Source of the DNA: Setomelanomma holmii
Taxonomy: Eukaryota; Ascomycota; Dothideomycetes; Pleosporales; Phaeosphaeriaceae
Assembly: GCA_010015745.1 (NCBI GenBank)
Contig: ML978212.1
Location: forward strand, 149,436 to 213,435
Reading direction: 5' to 3'
Length of the DNA: 64,000 bases
Below are positions 20,361-32,477 of this stretch, piece by piece (within the stretch, counting starts at the first letter, position 1; each line of letters opens with the position of its first letter). The notes below the pieces were generated by a model. That model was given only the letters and a program-made list of their open reading frames with translations. It made no database searches and was not told the origin of the DNA. Made by a program: the position numbers and the translations under genes.

Positions 20361-21144
20361 TGTGAAATTTGTTGGAGGCTGAATGCGATGTGCAGATGAT
20401 ATGGATGCGATAGAGGGCTCGTGCGAGTGGTTATACAGAGCGCGCTGGGGATGTTTTGTGGAGGAGTGAGGATAATGGAGGAGCGATTGTGGGCAGGAAG
20501 CGGGCTGTGACGTATCAAGCTAGAGATGACGCACCCTGGCTTTCACGAGCCAGACAGGCGCCCAGCAGCTGCAGCAGCGCCACGCAGTCGCGCATGTGTG
20601 CACGAAGCGTCGCAAGAGCGACAGGTAAGCACGCGTTGCATGCTTCGCTTCACTTAAAGAATTACGTCTCAAACAATGTGAGACGCTTGGGGATATCTGA
20701 AAGTCGCTGCATCACTATCGAGATTGAGATGAAGCGCACGTGACCCAGCCGCGCACGGCCGGCGGGCGATCACTCCGTTGCTCAGACGAAATCAACACAA
20801 CAAACACTCGGCTTCTCGACATCGACACCTACATTGAGGGCCACCACGCCGCGCCCGTCGCCTTTCTTGGACCATAATATCATTCGCTCAGCATCTTACC
20901 AACAGAGCTCGACTTGTGTGCGCATCTCTTCAGGTTCCATTCGAATCGGTACCAAACAACAATTCCCCGGAAACCGGCTTTGACTCGGCGTAACCTCTAC
21001 ACATATTCTAAAAGAAAGGAGCTGCACACACCAAGATTTACGCCTTCCCTAAGCTCTACGCAGCAGCTCGTGGTCGTAGACCTCATTGTATAGCTCGTTG
21101 CTATACCCTTGTTTTGGTGTAAACAGACAGCCAACCTACACGCA
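20361..21144. promoter_or_regulatory. Shared upstream region of yop1 and the RFX regulator
   Basis: A 784-base gap between divergent starts holds both promoters and the 5' leader of the RFX gene. I looked for an X-box-like inverted GTTGC repeat that would suggest RFX autoregulation and found only isolated GTTGC half-sites (for example near 20775). No gene is seen. Confidence 0.4.
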
Positions 21145-23762
21145 ATGGCCACGGATATCCGCCGTTCGCGCTCCAACACATCGATGTCAACCAGAAGTAA
21201 CCGGCCGTTATCGCGCGCCTCTACTACGAGCGTGCATTCGTTCGAGCAGTTCCAGCCGCAGCCTCAGCAACCGCGACAGCCCCAATACGCCCAACCGCCG
21301 CACTACAACACACCTTTCACTAGCGAACCCCTACAACCCGCCCTGCTGCAGGCCGCTCAGCATGTTAGCGCGCAGGACAACCTCATGAATATGTCACTCG
21401 AGAGCGTGCAGCAGTATTTGGGCTATGCATCCGAGTCCACGCCTCAACCGACTCAACCAAACGGCATTCCCGCACAACAGCACATGGACGCCCACCCATA
21501 CCATACCTCCATGGCGCCACAAACACAGCAGCACTTCATGGCGCCACCGATGGACGCCGAGGAGAAGAAGAAAAAGACCTCAGCGTCGGGCAGCGCAACA
21601 AACGACAAGGAGCTTAGGCAATTATTGGCGCAAAATGAGAATCGCAATCTGAAGGACGTAGCCGCGGAGGTCATCCAGAACGATAGGACGTCAAAGGCGG
21701 AAAAGTCCAAGCAACTGTTTGCTATGTTATGGTACGCTTGTTCTTGTTATGGCTTGTTGGCCTGCTAACATCTTTAGGCTGCGCTCCGTCTGTCGTACCG
21801 CCAAAACATCGGTCCCACGCAATCGTGTTTACTCCAAGTATGCAGAGCGCTGCGGTACCGACCGAGTCATTCCTTTGAACCCTGCTTCTTTTGGAAAACT
21901 CGTGCGCGTGATTTTCCCGGGCATCCAAACTCGACGGCTTGGTGTTCGCGGCGAATCGAAGTACCACTACGTCGACTTGGCTCTCATCAACGACAGCGAC
22001 GACGGGGAGGACTCGCGGCGACCAAGCACCAGCGGTGCTATGGCACACCACGCGATGAAGCGACAGCCCTCTGCAGGACCCAAGCTAGACTTCAAGTAAT
22101 TTTTCCTCAAGCTCATTCGACGAGGTGTACGCTGACCCGTTCTAGTGCCATCCCACGGCTTCCTGCAGACAGCGCCCAGTTTCCACCACGAGACAACGCG
22201 ATAGAGTCGACGAACGCCCACTATGCGCCAACATCCTCGAAGGGCATACTCTACACCGACATTTATTCGCAGCAGTACCGCTCCACGAATGCTCGCACTA
22301 AGACCTCGTACGACCACGAGCTCAAATTTCCAACGCCAGATATTCTCGAGGCCCCAGATGGTCTAGAGATCGAGCTGCCTGACATTGCGCCATATCTGCC
22401 GGCGCGAACAGACCCAGATTCAGCGCAAAATCTGGTAGCCATGTACCGCTCACACGTCACTTCACTGGTGGATGCAGTCCGGTACTGTAAGGAAAAGCAG
22501 TTCTTCCGATTGTTTGGCACTTTCCACGGCACCTTGACTGTGCCTGTACAAAAATTGTTCTCCGCCCCCGAGCTGGCACCATGGATCCGGGAATGCGACT
22601 GGATGATGTATCAGAAGATGATCCGCAACGTTTCGCAACTTACTTTGCAAGTGGCACCACCACCAGTCCTTCGATTTCTCGACAATGTGGCCAAGACACT
22701 ACACCCACACATCAACGCCAAGTTCGCACAGCTTCCTATGCACGTGCTGGAGGCGAAGCTGGAGCCTGCTACGCTCTTTGCCCACCTGTTGCGACAGATG
22801 TTGCGCGTCAACTCAACAGCACATGCCGCCGCTGTATTGCTGACGGCGGACTCCCACCGTGCTCAGATGTTCGCTGACTGGGTGGAGTATGTCAACTTGA
22901 AGCGCATCATCGCCAACGAGCTGCCAAGCTCATGCAACCACGAAGAGGTATACAACATTATGACGCATGAAATTCGATCGATACTGGGACCTTTGCCACA
23001 GGATATACAACTAAGCTCAGGCGCCATCCATCACGCAACGCATCCAGATCCTCCTGCGGATCCGTCCGAGTCGGTAATAGACCGCATTGCCGCCTTCCTG
23101 ACACGGTTGCCCTCACGCTTCCCTGACGGCTCGGCTAGGACCATGTTGCACTGCGTGAGTGCGCTCAGCTCGGCAGCACTTCGTGAGATCACTGTCGAGA
23201 ACGGCCTAAGCTTTCAAGGGTGGTGGCTCACCAAAGTCTTCGTGGACGAGATGGCGCAATGGCTGGCATCGCTAGGTGGCTTCCTTGGCCATGTTGCGCC
23301 GGATTGGCAATCGCCCACACTCTCCCCAGTCATGGACACAACAATGAATGCCGGCATGACCAATGGTGGCAGTGGAAGCAACAACGAGAGCCGCTACAGC
23401 AGCATAGATGCCGACTTCGACCCCAATCAGTCCTTCATGTCAGCGACGAGCAATACTCAGATGCCGGACGCTAATACGACTCACGATGGTAAGTTCTCCC
23501 ATACATGTGTCCAGGATCATGGTGGTTAACTAACACAAGATCATCAGTCAACGCTCGAAGCTTTGCTCAACAGTCACAATACGATATGAGCTTCAGCTAC
23601 GAGATGGACATACACACGTCACAACAAGAGCCGAACCACGACGATAGCGGCATCGGCCTCCTGGAGGATGGTCTCGATGCCGGATTCGCGTCCAAGATGC
23701 AACAAACACTCAAATCGCATCTCGCTCAAGGGCCTCCACCTATGCCCCAGGGCGTGAGCTAG
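21145..23762 (+). CDS. RFX-family transcription regulator (Sak1/Crt1 type)
   Basis: RFX proteins bind X-box DNA through a winged helix; fungal ones control DNA-damage response, cell division and morphogenesis. Exons are 21145-21731, 21778-22095, 22146-23488 and 23548-23762, giving 820 residues. N-terminus: Ser/Gln/Pro-rich and disordered, then a basic segment. The DNA-binding domain begins where exon 1 joins exon 2 (LFAMLWLRSVCR) and includes PRNRVYSKYAERC, LNPASFGKLVRVIFPGI and TRRLGVRGESKYHYVDL, the hallmark RGxSKYHY. After a linker, the conserved RFX B/C/dimerisation region (about residues 400-620) includes YRSHVTSLVDAVRYCKEKQF and EVYNIMTHEIRSIL. The C-terminal tail is acidic and Gln/Ser-rich. 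I chose the ATG at 21145 over 21109 because the earlier one adds an atypical Cys/Trp stretch. The gene is intact. Confidence 0.93.
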
Positions 23763-24483
23763 AGCCGTGAAGTCATCCGTTAGAGGATACCGGCTCTGTC
23801 GTCGTACGTCACTCGTTGGCTCATACGATCCACGGGCTGCTCGACTCTTTACGCGCTACGATGTCTCCGAAGTTACGACCCTACTAAAAGCGGCTGGACC
23901 TGGAGATGACTTTTTTATACCCCTTAATTTTGTATATGTTCGCTTACTGGATGTCAGCCTCTCGTTCTTCGGCTGGCAGCCAGCTGCAATCATCGATGAT
24001 TGCACGCTCAGTCATGCCATGTCACACCGCTTTCTGGCGTCGGTGGTTGTCGATCCATCATATGGTCTGAAACTTGGCCGGCTGTTTTGTCTATTTGCTT
24101 GAGCATGTGTCTTATGTTTCAACCTTGGCTGAAGGCATAGCATCGGCAGCGCGCAATGCGGTGCTGACCAACTTTTGTCACTAGATGGTGTTATCAACTC
24201 CTTGGATAGAAATCGCATCATCTTACTTTGACGTACTCTTTCCCTTACATTCTGTCTTTCTGACTATCGCAACAGCGACATCTTATTGGGAGATCGCCGA
24301 CTACCTGGGTGGGCATTTGAGCACATTAATACGCGAACTGTAGGTTTTGGAGAATCGCGCCAAGTAAGAAGCGTGGGCTTGTACAAAACACGGAGGTCGC
24401 ACAAACCAAAAGCAGAATGTGCTCCTACGCATAAAGGACAGCGAACGCACCGCATTGAGTCTTCTTTTTTTTCGCCTATGCAG
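23763..24483. other. Intergenic, no gene seen
   Basis: This holds the 3' flank of the RFX gene and possibly the 5' exon(s) of the next gene. A pyrimidine run followed by TGCAG at 24479-24483 is a good 3' splice site, implying an intron upstream, but I could not identify the donor. Confidence 0.35.
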
Positions 24484-24821
24484 ATGAGAGGCACGATGCT
24501 GTGATGACGGAGATGTGGGCCCGCATTGCGAATTTGCATCTCTCCGAGGACAACCGCATCAAGATCGGTATTCGGGTACGCCAAGATGTGCACTGGGCCA
24601 ACTTCTTCGACTCTCTGGATATCGATGTGCCTGCGCTGAAGAACGCAGCTGGTAGCGTGGAGGTGTCGGTGGTCATCGAGTGGGAAGCCAAGGATGAGAT
24701 GGAGGAGGCAGAGGATGCCGAGGAGGTGTTTGATGATGAAAAGATCGACGTTGAAGGTTCGTCCGAGGTTGATATGATTCAGGATTGGGCTGTTGCGTCA
24801 TTCGGAGAGCTGTTTGTCTGA
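24484..24821 (+). CDS. Hypothetical protein, terminal exon; 5' part not resolved
   Basis: The family is unknown. A strong acceptor (T-rich tract, TGCAG) precedes 24484, and the frame then reads DERHDAVMTEMWARIANLHL, VRQDVHWANFFDSLDIDV and AGSVEVSVVIEWEAKDEMEE. It ends with an acidic tail and DWAVASFGELFV. If the protein instead starts internally, the ATG at 24504 gives 105 residues. It is soluble and strongly acidic near the C-terminus. Coherent composition suggests a real exon; the missing 5' exon(s) should lie within 23800-24400. Confidence 0.4.
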
Positions 24822-25429
24822 GTGCAGGAGCTTCAACTCGATGTATTCGTGATTCATTCTCCAATATCATCGTCCCCAGGATGAGCAATCTTGGATTTCG
24901 CAACTCTTCATGCCTTTTCAAAACATGCTAAGCTCTGTACCCGTCTGCCTCCGCACATAGTCATAGCATAATGAGACGTTTACTGTTCGAATGCGGATAT
25001 GTCCTTGGTGTGTTCTTGCACATTCATAGCTGGCCCGTAGAATACTAAGTCCTTTTGCTGTAGCTCTTGCAAAAATTGCCAGTCGCGATGTTGAGGCCAT
25101 TTACAGCGAGTGCTCGCCGGTCTTTTGGTCGCACCACGTCATCCGAGTGGTTGATGGATTGGGACCACGTTACGCTAGTGTCCGCTGGCATCTTAGGGCC
25201 CAGAAAGTGGAGTGTATTGCATAGTACTTTGGAAACCGAATAAAGGTGCACATCGGTGTACCACGGAGCAACGGATGTGCGATGTCAGTGACCTTATGCT
25301 GGGAAAATATATAAGGCGTGCCTTTCTGTCCTTCTATACGATTGTACCCGCACACAGAACACCCTACCCTTAGTCTCGGATCCTCGAATCCTCGAATACT
25401 CGAATATTGCTGAAGGCCGTCGACGGAGA
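24822..25429. other. Intergenic with a small tandem repeat
   Basis: No gene is seen. At about 25380-25404 an 8-bp unit (tcctcgaa, once tactcgaa) is repeated three times just upstream of the next open frame. Confidence 0.4.
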
Positions 25430-26032
25430 TTGATTGAAGGCGAGCACCACCATGCCAAGCGATACTGCCAATATATGTCAGCCAAGATACACCCATTTCA
25501 AGATGCTGACCATGCTCAGGTAGAGCTGCGAGGCTTCATGAAGCTTCCGACTGAGCTACGTTTCGAAGACTACATATATTCCGCACTCATAACGAGGAAA
25601 CATCATACCGTTGTTCTCAAAGTGTTGCCAAACGAGCTCAGCTTCGAGGTCGTACTCCAGTCGTCCAACGTCCAGCTTCTCGCGACATGCAAGAAAATCT
25701 ACGAGGAAGCGAATTACACGTTTCGCACTGCGATACAAGAGATCATCCAATCTCCGGCTCGTATCGTTGCTTGCACCTCTTTGGCCGTGTCAGACTACCT
25801 CATGGATGGTGTCTTGAATGCTTTGATCAAGAGAATTGCAGAAGCTGATAGGATACTAGAGACAGGCCAGCAGCCTACCCTTGAGATAGTCCTGGCAGCT
25901 ACGTATCTTCAGAAATACTGCCGTTCCCAAAGGGCCCGTGCGATCTTGGGCACCTTTATCATGCGGGCAACGCTCCACGCTCGCTTCGATCAAGGGCACG
26001 CACCAGTTGTTGTTTTGGATACATATACCTGA
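25430..26032 (+). CDS. Small F-box-like (2EXR-type) protein
   Basis: A single exon gives 200 residues from 25430, or 185 from the ATG at 25475, which may be the true start. Seen: a LPTELRFEDYIYSALI motif at about residues 39-54, followed by KVLPNELSFEVVLQSSNVQL and LLATCKKIYEEANYTFRTAI. Fungal 2EXR/F-box-like domains carry just this pattern (LPxELRxxIY ... LLxTCKxIYxEA). The C-terminal half is helical (DYLMDGVLNALIKRIAEADR, AATYLQKYCRSQRARAILGT) and probably a protein-interaction part. There is no membrane segment. Several relatives in this window are broken; this one has an open frame, but it is short for the family and could be truncated. Confidence 0.5.
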   Translation: MIEGEHHHAKRYCQYMSAKIHPFQDADHAQVELRGFMKLPTELRFEDYIYSALITRKHHTVVLKVLPNELSFEVVLQSSNVQLLATCKKIYEEANYTFRTAIQEIIQSPARIVACTSLAVSDYLMDGVLNALIKRIAEADRILETGQQPTLEIVLAATYLQKYCRSQRARAILGTFIMRATLHARFDQGHAPVVVLDTYT

Positions 26033-27720
26033 CCTCGGACAGTCCTCAGCACTGGGGACGATCTGAGCAGTGTCATCTTTTTCACTTATACCTGGAACCA
26101 TGAAATGAAGCTCGCCATAGAGTGCTCACTCAGACAAAGGTACTGGTCCCTCTATTTGGTGGCAAGAGTCACGAAGAAGAGTCGCTCATGATTGAGGCTT
26201 TCAACAGGCGGTAGGGGCCTAATCGTCCCAACGAGATTGTTGAGATTGTTGTGGATCATGACGGGTATCAGGAGTGTTGGCAACAGGGCGTCGTTGGTGC
26301 AAGTCGCGTCAGTGTACCATGAGGCGGAAAATCCTAACGTGGTACGGACCACGAAGTCTGGCAAGTCTGGCAGAGTGTATGTCCAGCAGAAGCTTAAGGG
26401 TTGCGAATATCTCACTTGTCGACTCCGTTGGGATACTGTTAAAGGCTTTCGCGTATGCTATATGAGTCAGTGACAAGCTTGTAAGGGTGGGAGGGCTTCA
26501 TAGTATCTATATTCTCTTTCATTCATCTCCCTAGAACTGCGCATATACCTTCGCGCAGCCCTGATCGAGACAAACAGAACGCGGGCTAAGCTGCCCGGAC
26601 TGCCGCATTTGGAAAAGACGAGGGGCTAACCGCGTGTCAAAACATGACCATTATGATTTCGAAACTTCTGTACATCATTGCACACCTTAAAAATGTTGTT
26701 GATAGAAGATTCGACGCACACGAGTGCTTCGTGACTTCCAGCTTCCGCTAGCGCCATGCTCATTTGGGCTTAGTCGGTTGACGCTCATAGGGGCTTTCCA
26801 TCACGGCTCTTCCATCACATCCACGTCTACTCCACATCTTCTACGATGTAGCAACGAGCTCGTCGAATGCTTCTTCTATTCTCTCAAGCTTTTGAGACCC
26901 TCTTTAAGAGGCCAATGGCCCTGCTTACCCGAAGGGCAGTGACGCGTCGTTCACGGCGGGCATCATCCATCGCGATCGAGGTGCAGCACATCGTGAACGT
27001 CACAAGATAATCAACAGGTCGAACGCGTTCGAGCTGAGACATTGCCTCAAACCACTGCTTCTATGGACCAGCGACAATGCACTTGTGCCCGACACCAAGT
27101 GGTCGTGCCCAACGTTGAAGCAGGCAGGACTCGGCTGCGCCAATCAGACGCGCGACAAGGCGCCATCCGCATCCTACGCGATGGTCCTCCATCTTACTGC
27201 GCCCACTATCGAACTTAGTCGATTCTACCACACTCCAGGATCTCACGATACCGCTTGCTGGGCGAATCAGCAAGTTTATCGTGCTCCATATCTTAATCGC
27301 GACACCGTGGCGTATATTGAGGTAGCCGCATCTGATCGCCGTTCTAAAGTAGCGAGTAGGGTTCACCCCCCAGAATGGACACCGTAGTCGCGCTTTGCCT
27401 GATTGCTGAGGTCACCGGTTGCCTAATTTCGAGCCGCCGATTCGTGCAATCGGTAGAGCGTCCTATTTACTCTTCATCCCGCTCATTCAAAGACTACATT
27501 AATTGCAGATCGCGTCTATCACATATCACTGATCTCGTGACATAGCCTTACACCATCTGGGGCCATCCATGTGGAGGAATCGCGTAGCTGTCCATGTACG
27601 CAACCTCCCGGTGAGCTACCCATGCTGTTCCCAAGAATGTCCTCATGCTAACTCTTTAGATCGCCGCATCCATTGTCTTCATTGATCACGATGCCATTTG
27701 TCGATTTCTAGTCCTCCGAT
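26033..27720. other. Long intergenic stretch, no gene supported
   Basis: About 1.7 kb with only short frames (longest about 100 codons, on both strands at the same places) and no recognisable product, splice-consistent gene or repeat. The last part would be the promoter of the next gene. Confidence 0.4.
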
Positions 27721-28991
27721 ATGATTAGCGACGCGAGATCCCGTCCGCACAGATTGCCCATTGAAAGGGTTAAACAGCCGAGCGAAGAAAAGCCACCCTG
27801 GAGCGGTATTGAGTTCACCTTCCCTGTCGGCTCCGATGATTTGTCCGATGCGCTCAGAAGCAGGTATCCTAAAGGCACTACGCTTCGCGAACGGAAGCAT
27901 ATGGCTGCGATAGAGTTCCTACAGAATGAACTGCGTCAAATGCAATCAGCACAGCCTTGTTTTAATGCCACTGATCTTGAGGATTCTGCCACTTCGAAAT
28001 CTTCTAGCCCTGACAGCGATGGCAACGAAGTTCGGAGTCGGCTATGGAGCGAAACCACGTCTTGTGATGTAATTGTCACCAATGGAACAGCGAGATCTCC
28101 CTCGAATGTCGTTCAAGGCTCAGATGTGTATTCCGGAAACACAATTATAGACTCAACACCGTCCTCAGCTCACAAACTCGGTCATCAGATTGTCTTCAGT
28201 GTTGCGAATGGTCGCCAACAGCAACCTAGGACCAGGCGACGAATGACCAAGGAAGAGAAGCTAGCTTACAAGAAGACTCGAGAGCGGAAAGCATGTGCAG
28301 CTTGTCGTCGTCAAAAGGCAAAGGTTAGCAATTATGGCATGAGTCTTTTATGCACTGAACTCACATCGCTGTCGACAGTGCACTCACGGGGACAATGTCA
28401 ACGAGGAACAGCCACGTCAAGGGACAGACGTGAAAAGACCTAAAAGGTACGTTTGCGTTCATGATGTGAATGATGTTGACTTGGACCATCAGACAGCATT
28501 CGCTTGATGCCGGCATCGGCCATCTCCAAGGCCAGAAACTGTCGACGAAGAATGGCGAGGAGGATGAATTCGCACTGAATCGCCGTATCTCCACGAACTT
28601 GCACGAAGAAAGCCGCATACAGGTACATACCGCTCCTGCCACGACCGAACCTCTCGGTGACAACACGCCGTATGGTCAAGGCTCAGCACAAAATGAGATA
28701 CCGCGGTACGTACAAAGTCCAGTCGTGTCAGACCAGTATGGAGTTCCTGTCACAACCCAGTCTGGATCGTCGTGGCCAGGATTCTATGCTCCGCATGCAC
28801 CAGATGTTTTTGGACCAGATTTCACCCAACTACAACAATCGAGCAGCGTACATAGCTCCCACTCAATGCCTCCACTGGACAATGTCTCTCCGTTGGACGC
28901 TTCGTACCCCTCCACTTTTGCGGATTATATCCAAGGACCATGGACAGAACCTCAGGAAATCCGGGAGCCTGGCACGGAACCCAACGGATGA
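27721..28991 (+). CDS. Protein with a basic, cysteine-containing zinc-finger-like motif (possible regulator)
   Basis: Exons are 27721-28323, 28379-28446 and 28493-28991; phases fit and give 389 residues. The first intron splits a basic Cys motif, joined as RERKACAACRRQKAKCTHG. It is preceded by RTRRRMTKEEKLAYKKTRE, giving the C-x2-C-x6-C pattern at about residues 192-202. That is the first half of a Zn(II)2Cys6 cluster, but the second trio of cysteines is missing. Upstream is an acidic/Ser-rich region; downstream is a Gln/Ser/Pro-rich, probably activating or disordered tail ending EPGTEPNG. Known: such half-cluster proteins exist in fungi, but their DNA binding is not established. An in-frame stop just before 27721 supports this start. 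Nuclear location is inferred. Confidence 0.65.
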
Positions 28992-30777
28992 GCAGTCCAT
29001 CACGTACTCACGGAAGTTCTGATGTCATATCTGGACTCTGTTCGTTGACACGGTAACGTATTGTGCCCCTTACAAAAGCCAAGCTCGAGAGCATTTTGGC
29101 TAGCGTGTCTGAGGCAAACTAACATTGTTCATCGCAGGACAACCGACCTCGGCCGTTTTCAGATCAAGGCCTCTGAATCAGCAAGGCGCTCAGCCACGAT
29201 GCCCATCTTAACTGGAAATAGGATCCCTACTTGGTTGTGCGTGGCTGTCCAAGGAATTATGCGACTGTCCTTGTGACCCTATGGTCGCGTGACGCCCAAT
29301 GGCTGTGCGTGTCCATTGATGTTCGTCGGTTCAGCTGTATCATACCTCAAGCAACGACAGGGTTTCCAGACGTCGTGTCGACTGCGTACGGTCGCATGTC
29401 GGTCGAACACGACCTAACAGGAACCATTGGATATAACCTCCCCCGTGATTGGATCTGCATAGGAGCAATTGGAGCCATCTCAACCTCACCTGCGGCCATG
29501 AATACCTTGGAACATCTGACCTCACCCACTTGTTGGCAACCTGTTAGTTGCAGGAATCACTTTGGTGTATCTGGATTGCCCCTCACATTTGGCCCATCAC
29601 TACCAGGGGACATGTACCAAGCAGACCCAAAACGGAGTATCCATGAGGTACCTCGGCCAGGAGGACCCGCAGCTGGATCATAATACACAACTGGATCATG
29701 TCTTTCATTTGATTTCATGCTAAGTCATGTTTCTCTTCCGATCAAACAGCATGACATTGCAAAGTACAGACGATGGTATGTACGAGTGTTTCCCACTAGG
29801 TACTATAGGCTGTGACGGCGGGGTGCGCAATCTTCTTTTTCTTCTTGTACCCTTCTTATCTCCTTTGGTCCCGGCATTTCGTTGTCTACTTGATGGCATC
29901 TAGCTCCATCAAGTCTCACCGAGATCGGGCGAACGCTATATTCAAACCATATCAATTGGTTCGCCAATGATCAAGTTCAACTTTAAGATTCAGCTTTGGA
30001 CCCATCATTCCAGGTTTTACTTTGTTATCCCGTCGTTGCTAGGCGACACCTAGCCAGCTGCGCCACAATTCCTCATTCACCCTCCCGTCCTTTCGACCGC
30101 CTTTCCTCTTGGGTGACCTTCTGGACGCGTCTACAAACTATGTTATCATGCGCGTACTGAATGCAAGCCTTATAGGTCGCCGCACATTCTCGAATCGCCA
30201 GTTGTCAAGTCCCCTTCGCACGACTCTCCCCTGTCCGTCCATACGTCCGCACCATCAGTCGCATCTACCAATACGATGATGTGAGCAGAAACTATACGTC
30301 TGTACTTCTCGCAAAGTACGCAACAACGAAAAACGAATTACGACCACATTCCCATTCGCATCTTCTCATTCGCATCGTATCGTCACTCCTCGCCAACGTA
30401 ACTTCCTCACGTGTTGTTTCGGTTCGAATATCAGGGCACAACCGCAGGAACGAAATCTTATTATACCTTCTATATACACAATGGCATTCATTTTTAGTCG
30501 CACATATATTCGCTGTAACTGTCCCATTTCGAAGCGATTCGTAACCCCGGACCACCGCCCATGAATGCATAACACTTAGGTCTCCATAATACCGTAACCC
30601 TGACTCCTTGCATGCCCACACGGTCCTCTTCTCTTTCAAGCTAGCCCATGTTTTCTCTCGCGCAGCGCCGGCTTTGCATGCGGGCCAGTGACAAAAGGCC
30701 TTTGCTGCTCTGTCTCTCCAGAATAATCGTTTATGGAGCTTACACTTTATATTGACCACTTCCCATGGGAAGAGTAC
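28992..30777. other. Long intergenic stretch, no gene supported
   Basis: About 1.8 kb. Open frames at 29231-29683 (plus) and 30759-30292 (minus) have no family support. The latter is directly downstream of the glycosyltransferase and is more likely its 3' untranslated region. The region 29700-30250 is AT-rich and featureless. Confidence 0.4.
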
Positions 30778-32079
30778 TCAGTTCTCCATGATACTCCAGC
30801 CCTCGCCCCTTCCGCGCCCTCCGAGTCCACGTCCTCTCGTGACAGGACCATGGCCCCTCTCACCCAACATTGGCTTTCTGAGTATCGAACCGTGCGGACC
30901 ATTTCCAAAGCTCTCCTGCTGCTGTCCTTCCCCGTCTTTCTTCTTCTGTTTCGTCTCCTCCGGCTCCTCTTTCGCCTCAGTCCCAGCCTTGCTCCCCTTC
31001 CCCTCAAACTTCTTCGCCCACCCCTGCGCCCCGCCCCCAATCGCACTCATCTCCTCGTCCACCTCCCCCGTCTCACTCGCCACATACTTCCCCACCGTGT
31101 CAAGCAAGTCTTTTTCCCCAGCCTCCTTCCTCTCGCTTTCCCACTTGGCATACTCATCCCACCACCACTTATGCGTCTTGCCGTCTTTGCCCAAATACCC
31201 CGCCGACCCGTCTGTATTGACCCGCGCGGCCCACGGCTTGTCGACGATGTAGTGCAGCACTGCGACTCGCTCGTCGCGCCAGATATTAGTGTGCCAGTAG
31301 CGCCATGTTTTGAGGGCGTTTGTGCGCCAGGACAAGGTATTCCATCGTCCATCAAATGCTGCATTTAAGAAATCCTGATCTGGGAACTTCATCGCGCGGA
31401 GTTTCTGATTACCCAAATCTTCAAACTTGGCCTGCACAAAGGTTGCTACTCCAGCGCTGGGACGGTAGAGGAATGTGCCCGAGTTGAAATTCGATAATGT
31501 TTCTGGCTCGGCTTCTACCTTTGCGAGTTGTGAGGGGGAAGTGAGTTTCGCCAGGGCGCAATTCTCCGGCCTCCACGTCCCGGGAGCCCAGGAGTCGTGG
31601 TCGAGGTTGCAAACGCATGTGTGTACGGCCATTAGACGCATGCCGTCTCCGCCCGAGAGATACGCGTCGTTTTCGGCGTTGAATATCAGCGGACTCGGGT
31701 CAGAAAAAATCATCATATCCGCATCTAACCAACACAAGCGCTCGAACTGCTGGTCCATTTCATGCAAGTCGAAGACGCGTAGTTTAGTCCATGTGTCAAT
31801 GAAGCGCTCGGCGACCATGCCGTGCTCGGTTCCGTCGTCAGGTAATCGCAGGTGCTCGACGGCGTGCAGGATGATGTTTGAATATTTCGCTTCGGCTCTG
31901 AATGCATCCACCGACGACTCTGGTAATGTTTCTGGCGTGTAGCATATTATGAGTGGGGTGTTTGGTGAGTGTTTTGTCAATGTATACGCTAGGAGGAGGG
32001 CGCCGGCGAGATAAGATGGACGGGTTAGGAGGGTGACATAGGCGTTTTTACCAGGACTTGGTACTGGTTCGGAGGGCAT
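30778..32079 (-). CDS. Glycosyltransferase family 8 (glycogenin/galactinol-synthase type)
   Basis: This is a retaining glycosyltransferase that uses a nucleotide sugar such as UDP-glucose or UDP-galactose. Single exon, 433 residues from the ATG at 32079, chosen because NAYVTLLTRPSYLAGALLLA, the family's first beta strand, follows within 12 residues (an upstream in-frame ATG at 32145 adds a non-conserved stretch). The metal-binding DxD is at D119-A-D121 in RLCWLDADMMIF. Other family blocks are FNSGTFLYRPS, FPDQDFLNAAFDGRW and a His in VLHYIVDKPW. The catalytic domain ends near residue 295. The C-terminal 130 residues are charged and low-complexity (Glu/Lys then Gly/Arg), probably disordered. 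There is no signal peptide or membrane anchor, so it is likely cytosolic. Confidence 0.85.
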   Translation of the reverse strand: MPSEPVPSPGKNAYVTLLTRPSYLAGALLLAYTLTKHSPNTPLIICYTPETLPESSVDAFRAEAKYSNIILHAVEHLRLPDDGTEHGMVAERFIDTWTKLRVFDLHEMDQQFERLCWLDADMMIFSDPSPLIFNAENDAYLSGGDGMRLMAVHTCVCNLDHDSWAPGTWRPENCALAKLTSPSQLAKVEAEPETLSNFNSGTFLYRPSAGVATFVQAKFEDLGNQKLRAMKFPDQDFLNAAFDGRWNTLSWRTNALKTWRYWHTNIWRDERVAVLHYIVDKPWAARVNTDGSAGYLGKDGKTHKWWWDEYAKWESERKEAGEKDLLDTVGKYVASETGEVDEEMSAIGGGAQGWAKKFEGKGSKAGTEAKEEPEETKQKKKDGEGQQQESFGNGPHGSILRKPMLGERGHGPVTRGRGLGGRGRGEGWSIMEN

Positions 32080-32477
32080 TGTGGTGTGGTGGTTCGAAGA
32101 GGCCTGGGTGGTGATATTGCGGCTTCCGTGATACTGGATTTGCACGCCCTGGGAATGGTGGTAGCGATTGGGTGTAAAGAGAGGGTGCTTCTGTAGTGGT
32201 CAGGTACGTACTTCTATGCTGGTTTTTGCTTTGCAGTAAGTTTGTACGCGCTTCGCGCAAACGTACGCGCTGACGTCACGACTCGTCGTTGCGCGTTCCG
32301 AGTTTCGGAATGGAAATGCTCACGATGCTGCACACCTATACATGAGCCGTGTAAGTATATGGCAGTCAAGCATGTAGAATTAAGTGTATCAAATTTCGGG
32401 TATCTGTCAAAGTTCGTTCTCGTCGTCCTCCAAGCTCCAATATCATACACTGCCTACCCTCCAGTTCCCCGTCCTCA
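32080..32477. other. Intergenic
   Basis: Promoter-sized gap between PEX3 (3' end) and the GT8 gene (5' end), both on the minus strand. A palindromic-looking GTACGCGCT / CGTACGCGC repeat is present near 32245-32270. No gene is seen. Confidence 0.4.

Noticed and set aside
29231..29683. 150-codon plus-strand frame
   Set aside because: No family, poor start context, and equally open frames on the other strand; no splice-consistent extension.
30292..30759. 155-codon minus-strand frame downstream of the GT8 gene
   Set aside because: Likely 3' untranslated region; composition not protein-like for this genome.
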